A stretch of 24,878 nt of DNA, taken from assembly GCA_047620505.1 (NCBI GenBank), contig JBLHKS010000104.1:1-24878 (forward strand). Reading direction: 5' to 3'. The DNA is from JBLHKS01 sp047620505. Its GTDB lineage: Bacteria; Verrucomicrobiota; Verrucomicrobiia; Verrucomicrobiales; DEV007. Shown one piece after another: positions 17,013 through 22,701 of the stretch (its first letter is position 1; each line of letters begins with the position of its first letter). The translations under genes were made by a program, and so were the position numbers. Under the pieces are notes generated by a model, which did no database searches, had not been told where the DNA came from, and saw only the letters and a list, made by a program, of their open reading frames with translations.

Positions 17013-17435
17013 TTAGCCGACGGCGATTTCGCGAGGCTTGACCTCGTCCGCCTTTGGCAATGTCAGGATCAACAGGCCGTCTTCGAGCTTTGCGCTGATC
17101 GCTTCCGGCTTGATCCCTTCCGGGGTCCGAATCGCACGCTGATAGGTAGCGGTTTCGGTTGAGTTTTCGCTTTCGGGCTCCGCCCGCTTTTCGTAGGCGA
17201 TCGTCAGGAGATCTCCGTCGAGACTGAGGTTGACCTCGTCGCGCTTGACGCCTGGAAGTTCGACTCGGGCGAAGAAATTGCCTTCGTCCTCGAAGAAATC
17301 AGCAGAGAGTTTCAGGCTGCTCCGCTGTTGACGGCGGCTCGGCTTGAGAACCGGGCCGGTCGCGGTTTGAAGCAGGCTGTTGACGATCGCTTCGAACGGA
17401 GTTGAGAGGAGGTTTGTAGGATAGTATCGATTCAT
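17013..17435 (-). CDS. Hsp20/alpha-crystallin small heat shock protein (2)
   Basis: 140 aa. The alpha-crystallin domain (about 43-135) has FFARVELPGVKRDEVNLSLDGDLLTIAYEK and GLLILTLPKADEVKPREIAVG. The N-terminal arm MNRYYPTNLLSTPFEAIVNSLL is longer and more hydrophobic than in the following paralogue, so the two may form mixed oligomers. First gene of the two-gene heat shock unit. No strong ribosome binding site precedes the ATG, and no CIRCE element or clear sigma-32-type promoter was found in the 220 bp upstream. Confidence 0.92.
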   Translation of the reverse strand: MNRYYPTNLLSTPFEAIVNSLLQTATGPVLKPSRRQQRSSLKLSADFFEDEGNFFARVELPGVKRDEVNLSLDGDLLTIAYEKRAEPESENSTETATYQRAIRTPEGIKPEAISAKLEDGLLILTLPKADEVKPREIAVG

Positions 17436-17597
17436 TTGTTTGGTTGGTTGAATTGAAGTTACCTTTTCAGATGCAATGTTCAGGCCAAGCCTTACAAATC
17501 TCCATTAAATGACTGTTTTAAGGCATTTTAGCGAAATTCGGAAGAACCCAAAGTAGCCACAATGACGCAAATCGACACGTGCGGAGATTCGAACCGC

Positions 17598-17655
17598 GCC
17601 AAATTGGCTCACTTTGGAATTTTCCAAGCCAAATGCCGCATCCAGGCCAAATTGC
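17598..17655. repeat. Three GCCAAAT direct repeats upstream of the channel gene
   Basis: GCCAAAT occurs at 17598, 17628 and 17646, the first and third extended to GCCAAATTG; the first also forms the palindrome CCAAATTGG. They lie between the divergent Hsp20 and channel genes and could be operator half-sites. The function is a guess. Confidence 0.4.
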
Positions 17656-17658
17656 AGC

Positions 17659-18471
17659 GTGGCAAATCTGCGTAAAGAACGAATTTGGAGCGTCCTAGAA
17701 CCCTCAAAGGAAGGGGACGCCGTCAGCCGATGGTTTGATTTCGCGATCTTGATCCTGATTTTGATCAGCACGCTGGCGATCGTACTTGAATCCGTCGAAT
17801 CGCTCCAAATTCGCTACGGATCGATTTTCAAAACACTCGAATTAATCCTCGTCTCAGTTTTCACGGCAGAATATCTGGCCCGAACGTGGGCCTGCACAGC
17901 GGACGCTCGATTTCGCAGGCCGGTCATCGGGCGATTGCGGCACGCAGCGCAGCCGCTAATGATTTTTGACCTCCTTGCGATCGCGCCGTTCTTCCTGCTG
18001 GCCGTCGGAATCGATCTCCGTTTCGTCCGCGTTTTGCGGTCTTTTCGAGTGCTGCGATTGGCGAAATTGACTCGCTATTCGAGCGCTGTCAGGCTGATGG
18101 GAAAAGTGATCCGCCGAAGTTGGGACGAGCTGGCGGTTACGGTTTTCGTTATTTCGATTTTCATCGTTCTCGCCTCGATTCTGATTCACGCAGCCGAGCA
18201 TCAAGCTCAACCAAAGGTCTTTTCGGACGTGCCGTCATCGATGTGGTGGGCCGTGGTTACGCTGACGACCGTTGGTTACGGCGATGCCTACCCGATCACG
18301 GCAATTGGCAAAGTCATCGCCGGGTTCATCGCGATTCTCGGGATCGGCCTGCTTGCGCTGCCGACTGCAATTCTCGGGTCCGCTTTTGTCGAGGAATTGA
18401 GTGCTGCCAAGAGGAAGAGAAAAGCCAGCAGCTGCCCGCATTGCGGAAAGTCGATCGATCACGATCACTGA
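17659..18471 (+). CDS. Voltage-gated-type potassium channel (six TM)
   Basis: 270 aa from the GTG at 17659; a TTG at 17614 is the other option and the start is not certain. Six membrane segments are visible, with a Kv-like voltage sensor S4 of regularly spaced arginines at 121-139 (RFVRVLRSFRVLRLAKLTR), a pore helix and the K+ selectivity filter TVGYGD at 204-209, and an S6 at about 216-243. The C-terminal cytoplasmic tail is short and ends CPHCGKSIDHDH, a possible zinc-binding knuckle. The gene converges on the adenylyltransferase-PurN fusion with a 7-bp overlap. A degenerate palindrome copy lies in the codons for ASSCP. Confidence 0.9.
   Translation: MANLRKERIWSVLEPSKEGDAVSRWFDFAILILILISTLAIVLESVESLQIRYGSIFKTLELILVSVFTAEYLARTWACTADARFRRPVIGRLRHAAQPLMIFDLLAIAPFFLLAVGIDLRFVRVLRSFRVLRLAKLTRYSSAVRLMGKVIRRSWDELAVTVFVISIFIVLASILIHAAEHQAQPKVFSDVPSSMWWAVVTLTTVGYGDAYPITAIGKVIAGFIAILGIGLLALPTAILGSAFVEELSAAKRKRKASSCPHCGKSIDHDH
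18426..18437. repeat. Degenerate palindrome copy (CAGCAGCTGCCC)
   Basis: 10/12; near the end of the channel gene, read as SSC. Confidence 0.45.
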
Positions 18472-19541
18472 CGGATTTTTGCCCCGTACTCGCCGATGAT
18501 TTGCGGGAAAAGTCGATGCTCTTCGGTCTGAATTCGGGCGTGCAGAGTTTCGGGCGTATCACCGGGGTTAACCGGGACGCTCGCTTGCCCAAGGATCGGG
18601 CCATCATCGATTCCGGCGCTGACGAGATGGACTGTGCAGCCGGTCTCCCCCACCCCGGCTTCGATCGCCTGCCGAGGCGCGTTCAAGCCCGGAAATCTGG
18701 GCAAAAGCGACGGATGGACGTTGAGAATCCGATCCGGAAACACCTCAAGCAGCGGAGTTTTGACGATTCGCATGAATCCGGCGAGGACGACCAGGTCGAC
18801 TTCCGCAGCCTTGAGGCGATCGATGATTTCCTTTTCCGCAGCGGCACTCAGAAGCGCCCGTTTGCCGCCGGGTTCGATGAAAAATGCCGGAATTTCACGC
18901 CTGCGAGCGCGCTCAAGAATCCCGGAATCGGCGACGTCGCTGATCACGAGCTGGATTTCGGCCAGCAGCTGCTGATTTTCGACGGCTTCAGCGATTGCTT
19001 CGAAATTCGAGCCGTTTGCCGAACCGAGAACCGCAATTCGCAACTTCCGCTCGCCAGGTTCATCGGAGCTGCGGAGTTTCGAGAGTGTGTCGCTGGTCGA
19101 TTTCCCAGGAACGAGCGATAGAATCTGGATTTCCGCGCCGATCCGATCCAGCGCGCGGCGTTCCTCCTGGATCAGCGAATCGACCGTGTAGTCGCCGCCT
19201 TTTGCGTAAATGTGAGGGCGAATTTTCTCGATCAAGCCCGTGACGCGCGGCTCATCAAAAATCACGACGCGATCAACAGATTCGAGCCCGCAAAGAACCT
19301 CGGCGCGATCGGCTTGCTCGTTCACAGGCCGGTTCGGTCCCTTCAATTCACGAACCGACGCATCGCCGTTGACCGCAATCAGCAGCGCATCGCCCAGCGC
19401 GCGGGCTTCACGAAGGTAACGGACGTGACCGACGTGAAGGACGTCAAAACAACCGTTTGTGAAGACTAACTTTTTGCCAGCGCGATCGAGTTCGTCGCGC
19501 CAGGCGGCAGCGGAAGCGGCGTCGGTGATGAATTCTGACAT
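18465..19541 (-). CDS. Fusion: HldE/RfaE2-like nucleotidyltransferase + PurN
   Basis: 358 aa from the ATG at 19541. Residues 1-157 form a cytidylyltransferase-fold domain like the adenylyltransferase half of HldE/RfaE2 (ADP-heptose synthesis): FTNGCFDVLHVGH with HVGH at 36-39, AVNGDASVRELKGPNRPV and VPGKSTSDTL. After a short linker, residues 166-358 form a complete PurN (phosphoribosylglycinamide formyltransferase, third step of purine synthesis): GSANGSNFEAI, NVHPSLLPRFPG with catalytic N274 and H276, and HLVSAGIDDGP with the catalytic aspartate at 312. No internal methionine lies near the junction, so a single polypeptide is likely. The HldE kinase half is absent. It diverges from holA and carries one perfect palindrome in the PurN part. 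Confidence 0.9.
   Translation of the reverse strand: MSEFITDAASAAAWRDELDRAGKKLVFTNGCFDVLHVGHVRYLREARALGDALLIAVNGDASVRELKGPNRPVNEQADRAEVLCGLESVDRVVIFDEPRVTGLIEKIRPHIYAKGGDYTVDSLIQEERRALDRIGAEIQILSLVPGKSTSDTLSKLRSSDEPGERKLRIAVLGSANGSNFEAIAEAVENQQLLAEIQLVISDVADSGILERARRREIPAFFIEPGGKRALLSAAAEKEIIDRLKAAEVDLVVLAGFMRIVKTPLLEVFPDRILNVHPSLLPRFPGLNAPRQAIEAGVGETGCTVHLVSAGIDDGPILGQASVPVNPGDTPETLHARIQTEEHRLFPQIIGEYGAKIRQ
18963..18974. repeat. Palindrome copy, perfect CAGCAGCTGCTG
   Basis: In the PurN half of the fusion gene (minus strand), read as QQLL. Confidence 0.95.
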
Positions 19542-19556
19542 GACAACAAAACCGGA

Positions 19557-19584
19557 CTTGCGCCAGCGCCGCCGATGGCGCAAG
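19557..19584. promoter_or_regulatory. 9-bp inverted repeat in the holA leader
   Basis: CTTGCGCCA at 19557-19565 and TGGCGCAAG at 19576-19584 form a perfect 9-bp stem with a 10-nt loop. It lies in the short divergent region between the fusion gene start (19541) and the likely holA start (19609). It could be an operator or RNA hairpin. No U-tract follows, so it is not a standard terminator. Confidence 0.5.
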
Positions 19585-19608
19585 CGTCATCTTCTCCAAC
19601 TTCGAAAA

Positions 19609-20727
19609 ATGCCCGCCGCTCCCAAACAGATCTTCGCTTTTTTCGGCACCGACGATGCTCGAGTCAAAGAGGAAGCGATTCTCCTTTCGCGAAAGCTCAC
19701 CCCTCCGGAAAACGCCGATTTCGGGCTCGAAATCGTCAACGGCACTGCCGAAACGAGCGAGCACGCCTCGCGAATCGTCCGCGACACGATCGAGGCGATT
19801 CAGACGTTGCCGTTTTTCGGCGGAGACAAAACGGTCTGGCTCCAGGGGGCGAATTTTTTCGAGGACTCGGTCACCGGGCGGTCCCAGGCGACCTTGGCGG
19901 CGCTAGAAAGCCTTGCGGCGACGCTCGAAGCGGGAATGCCGCCCGGCGTGAATCTCATCATTCACGGCACCGGGATCGACAAGCGGCGAGCGTTCTTCAA
20001 GAAGCTGAAAAAACTGGCAGCCCTGACCTTTTTCGATCTGCCGGATCCGTCTCGAGCCGGATGGGAGCAGGAAGTCATGGCGATGGTTCGAAAGCGATCC
20101 AAAGCGCTGAATTTCGGGTTCGAAGGGGGGGCGCTGGAGCATTTCGTGATGACGACGGGCGAAAACACGCGCCAGATCGACAGCGAACTGGAAAAGCTCC
20201 GGCTCTTTCTCGGCGATCGCGACACAGCGACTGTCGACGACATTCGCGCGATCGTTTCGACCTCGCGAGCTGGAGTGATTTTCGAAATTGGCGATGCTCT
20301 GGCCGAACGAAAGCTGCCGAAAGCGATCGAGTTGATCGATCACCAAATGAAGCGCGGCGAAAGCGCGGTCGGGATTCTGCTCGCGGCGATCGTCCCGCGA
20401 ATTCGCAGCCTTCTTCTCGCGCGCGACCTGTTCGAGAATCACGGGGTCAACGCGAACAACTACAATTCCTTCCAGGCGCAGATCGAACGACTGCCAGCAG
20501 CTGCTGTGGGTCACTTGCCGAAGAAAAAGACCGGTGGAATCAACGCGTATCCGATTTTTCTGGCTGCTCGCGGGTGCCGCAGCTTCACGCTGAGCGAGTT
20601 GAAACTCGCGCATCAGGCATGTTTGCAGGCGAATCGTCGGCTCGTAACGACCCAGATGGAAGCGCGAACGGTTCTCAGCCAGCTGGTAACGCAAATTCTC
20701 GCCAGAAAAACTGCCCGGGCGGCCTGA
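19609..20727 (+). CDS. holA: DNA polymerase III delta subunit
   Basis: 372 aa from the ATG at 19609, close to the 340-aa length of known delta subunits; an upstream ATG at 19540 would add a very basic 23-residue leader that spans the 9-bp hairpin, so I prefer 19609. HolA is the clamp-loader wrench that opens the beta clamp. Recognisable parts are QIFAFFGTDDARVKEEA at the N-terminus, FFGGDKTVWLQGANFF near residue 65, the FVMTTGENTRQIDSELEKLRLF segment (GEN..R...ELEKL of the family) and the C-terminal VGILLAAIVPRIRSLLLARDL helix domain. One palindrome copy is read as AAA. Its transcript probably ends at the hairpin at 20865-20906. Confidence 0.9.
   Translation: MPAAPKQIFAFFGTDDARVKEEAILLSRKLTPPENADFGLEIVNGTAETSEHASRIVRDTIEAIQTLPFFGGDKTVWLQGANFFEDSVTGRSQATLAALESLAATLEAGMPPGVNLIIHGTGIDKRRAFFKKLKKLAALTFFDLPDPSRAGWEQEVMAMVRKRSKALNFGFEGGALEHFVMTTGENTRQIDSELEKLRLFLGDRDTATVDDIRAIVSTSRAGVIFEIGDALAERKLPKAIELIDHQMKRGESAVGILLAAIVPRIRSLLLARDLFENHGVNANNYNSFQAQIERLPAAAVGHLPKKKTGGINAYPIFLAARGCRSFTLSELKLAHQACLQANRRLVTTQMEARTVLSQLVTQILARKTARAA
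20495..20506. repeat. Palindrome copy, perfect CAGCAGCTGCTG
   Basis: In holA, read as AAA. Confidence 0.95.
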
Positions 20728-20864
20728 GAATTGAGGCGCTGCCTAAATGCCTGATTATCAGACAATTGGCTCAATAGTTGTGCAGTCCAAGAGCCTCTTT
20801 TTTGTTGCGTCAGATCCGCCAATGTCGTTTCATTGGGTCCCTGATTTCTTTTGGGGGGGGAATA

Positions 20865-20906
20865 ACAGCCTCACGGAACTTCGGTTCGGTGGGGCTGTAT
20901 TTTTTT
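20865..20906 (+). terminator. Strong intrinsic terminator with UUCG loop
   Basis: ACAGCCTCAC and GTGGGGCTGT pair (nine Watson-Crick pairs and one T-G wobble), then a G-G mismatch, then GAAC and GTTC close a TTCG tetraloop; ATTTTTTT follows. It lies 138 bp after holA and 82 bp before bfr. It ends holA transcription or acts as an attenuator in a long bfr leader. A G8 run (20853-20860) precedes it. Confidence 0.88.
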
Positions 20907-20987
20907 ACGGCAAGACCGGCCAGGGATCGCCGATTTCGACAGGCAGCGGTTGCGAAACGGGCTCAACCCGGCCAAGATCCGCCCATA

Positions 20988-21458
20988 ATGAAAGGCGATC
21001 CAGAAGTCATCGAAGCTCTCAACGCAGGCCTGACCGTCGAGTTGACGGCAATCAATCTCTACTTCATCCACTCAAAAATGTGCAAGGATTGGGGCTTAAA
21101 CCGCCTCGCCGCGCATTTTCACGCTGAGTCGATCGAAGAAATGAAGCATGCCGAGGAGGTGATCGATCGGATTTTGTATCTCGAAGGCGTCCCCGAAATC
21201 GGTCGCTACCACCCGATCAAAGTCGGCAAGACACCGAAAGAGCAAATCGAAAACGCCTACGAGCTCGAACAACTCGGCGTGAAGACCTACAACGAAGCGA
21301 TTCAGCTCTGTATCGAGAAAAAAGACGCAGGAACTCGCGATTTGATGGAGAAGATGGTCGTCGAGTCTGAGGAAAGCGTCGACTGGGCCGAGACTCAGTT
21401 CGATCTCATCAAATTGACCGGGATCGAAAACTATCTCGCTCAGCAGATGGGCGAGTAA
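20988..21458 (+). CDS. bfr: Bacterioferritin with altered ferroxidase site
   Basis: 156 aa, matching the 158-aa family size; the start at 20988 (MKGDPEVIEALN) aligns with E. coli Bfr, while the open frame upstream is leader. Bfr forms 24-mer iron-storage cages with haem between subunits. Ferroxidase ligands E18, E51, H54 and E94 and the haem ligand M52 are present. The usual E127-x-x-H130 is replaced: residues 126-130 read ESEES, so positions 127 and 130 are both serine. The protein may be a catalytically weakened subunit, like those in mixed Bfr cages, or use neighbouring glutamates. Its natural partner bfd lies next to it in convergent orientation. Confidence 0.9.
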   Translation: MKGDPEVIEALNAGLTVELTAINLYFIHSKMCKDWGLNRLAAHFHAESIEEMKHAEEVIDRILYLEGVPEIGRYHPIKVGKTPKEQIENAYELEQLGVKTYNEAIQLCIEKKDAGTRDLMEKMVVESEESVDWAETQFDLIKLTGIENYLAQQMGE

Positions 21459-21494
21459 GAAGGCTTTCGCTCAGGCGACGCTCCAAAAAGCGCC

Positions 21495-21764
21495 TCAACC
21501 GAGGCAGCTCGAAAAATCGAATCGGCCGGCCGTGCAGCTGGCCGATTTGCCGTTCAGAACGCGCTCGATCCGGACGTGGCAAGCTGTGCAGGCCCCACCG
21601 GCGCAGGTTTTCCGAGTCACGTCCTCAACCGTTTCGGCGTCGTCGAAATCCACGGCATCGCGGATGTCGCCCTCCGAAACCTTAAAGCAATTGCAGACGA
21701 TCGCGTCGCGTTTGGCTTCCGACTCGGTCGGGGAGTTTTCGATGGTTGAGGCCAGGAAGGACAT
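21495..21764 (-). CDS. bfd: Bacterioferritin-associated ferredoxin (BFD-like [2Fe-2S])
   Basis: 89 aa. BFD proteins carry a [2Fe-2S] cluster and reduce bacterioferritin to release its iron. The CxC pair is C24-N-C26 in VCNCFKVSEGDI and the CxxC pair is C59-T-A-C62 in CAGGACTACHVRIERV; further cysteines are C54, C77 and C87. The N-terminal 20 residues and the C-terminal Cys-containing tail are longer than in the 64-aa E. coli protein. It converges on bfr with a 36-bp gap. Two Fur-box-like dyads lie upstream (21845-21863 and 21895-21913), so iron repression is probable. Confidence 0.88.
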   Translation of the reverse strand: MSFLASTIENSPTESEAKRDAIVCNCFKVSEGDIRDAVDFDDAETVEDVTRKTCAGGACTACHVRIERVLNGKSASCTAGRFDFSSCLG

Positions 21765-21844
21765 GGAATCGAGTGGGTGTTTCGAAAAAGTCTCGCGGTT
21801 TCGGGATAAACACGGTCAGGTTTGCGAGCGTCTCTCAAGTTTCT

Positions 21845-21863
21845 GAGATTGAGTCTCAATATC
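21845..21863. promoter_or_regulatory. Fur-box-like dyad 1 upstream of bfd
   Basis: GAGATTGAG-T-CTCAATATC, a 9-1-9 inverted repeat with one mismatch, centred at 21854. The geometry is that of the 19-bp E. coli Fur box (9-1-9), and the half-site TGAGAnT fits Fur sites. It lies 81 bp upstream of the bfd start. Confidence 0.65.
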
Positions 21864-21894
21864 ATTGCGGGAGAGTTGAGGGCAAGAACTTTTT

Positions 21895-21913
21895 GAGACT
21901 GAGTCTCAGTCTC
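21895..21913. promoter_or_regulatory. Fur-box-like dyad 2 upstream of bfd
   Basis: GAGACTGAG-T-CTCAGTCTC is a perfect 9-1-9 inverted repeat, centred at 21904, 50 bp from the centre of dyad 1. The match in geometry and in the neighbouring iron genes points to Fur; the bases differ from the E. coli consensus, so the regulator is inferred. Confidence 0.7.
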
Positions 21914-21949
21914 GTTTAGCCTTCTTCAGGCGATCCCAACAAAAAGCCC

Positions 21950-22657
21950 TCAGTCCGCCTGCGTTTTCCCGGAAACCTGAACGATTTCGCGATCTTCGAA
22001 GCGGATCGAAACGAGAATTCCGTCTTCGAACTGGCATTTCTGGCGGCGAATCGCGTCGACCGGATAAATCCAGACATCGACGACGGCATCCGCGATGAGC
22101 TCGGATTCGATCTCGGCAGGTTCGCCCAGCGCGGATTCGAGCAGGCGCGCCGACATTCCGACCTGCGGCTTCCGCTCAAAAGCCGCGTCGACGACCATTT
22201 TAATTCGCCGATCCGACCAGCCTTGCGATTCCAGCCGGCTCGCCCAGTCTCGCGTCAGTCTGAATCGGCAGCCCAGATCGAGAAGAGCCCGCCCACCATC
22301 CTCGCCGCGCTGAGCCCGGTTGAGACTCGAGAGTTCGCGTTCGGCCGCAAGCCAACGCCCGAATCGCCACTGAAATCGCTGATGAGCGGCCTTCGTTTCG
22401 ATCTCTCGCGCCAGCAGCTGCTGGGCTGCGTCCGGATCGTAAGCAAAGCGCTCGCGCAACTCCATCGGCAAATGATCGAACTGGATTGAGGCGAGCCCGG
22501 TTGAATGTTCGATCCGGATTCGTGCAGCGTCGCGGCTGACGATCCGAACTTCGCGATACGTTCGGCCCTCGAGAGTGGTTAGTTCGTCGAAGACCGGGTT
22601 TTCGGCAGCCGCCCAAGCGGGCAGCGCCGCCAGCAAGCAGGCGCAAAAGTATTTCAT
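21950..22657 (-). CDS. Secreted protein with SHD1-like and BamE-like parts
   Basis: 235 aa from the ATG at 22657, preceded by a good ribosome binding site (GGGGAGA) and giving a signal peptide (MKYFCACLLAALPAWAAA). The frame is open a further 119 codons upstream, but that leader is unlike protein and overlaps the propeller gene. Residues about 25-75 (FDELTTLEGRTYREVRIVSR, then HSTGLASIQFDHLP) resemble the short SHD1-like module common in verrucomicrobial secreted proteins. The C-terminal part (GMSARLLESALGEPAEI, then VWIYPVD and QFEDGILVSIRF) looks BamE/SmpA-like. These are pattern matches only. One 14-bp palindrome copy is read as QQLL. Confidence 0.72.
   Translation of the reverse strand: MKYFCACLLAALPAWAAAENPVFDELTTLEGRTYREVRIVSRDAARIRIEHSTGLASIQFDHLPMELRERFAYDPDAAQQLLAREIETKAAHQRFQWRFGRWLAAERELSSLNRAQRGEDGGRALLDLGCRFRLTRDWASRLESQGWSDRRIKMVVDAAFERKPQVGMSARLLESALGEPAEIESELIADAVVDVWIYPVDAIRRQKCQFEDGILVSIRFEDREIVQVSGKTQAD
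22412..22423. repeat. Palindrome copy, perfect CAGCAGCTGCTG
   Basis: 14-mer at 22411-22424; in the SHD1-like gene (minus strand), read as QQLL. Confidence 0.95.
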
Positions 22658-22701
22658 GGTTCTCCCCTGGATTGGTTCTCGTCCAACCAGCGGAGACGCG
22701 C

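Noticed and set aside
17436..17530. Sigma-32-type or CIRCE-controlled promoter upstream of the Hsp20 genes
   Set aside because: No TTAGCACTC-N9-GAGTGCTAA and no good CTTGAA/CCCATnT pair were found; only weak AT-rich matches exist.
18120..19121. 333-aa plus-strand open frame antisense to the adenylyltransferase-PurN gene
   Set aside because: Arg/Ser/Asp-rich shadow translation with no recognisable motif; the overlapping genes on both strands are clearly real families.
19575..20777. 400-aa open frame overlapping holA in another frame
   Set aside because: Arg/Ala/Ser/Asp-rich shadow with no family features; holA in the main frame matches the delta subunit.
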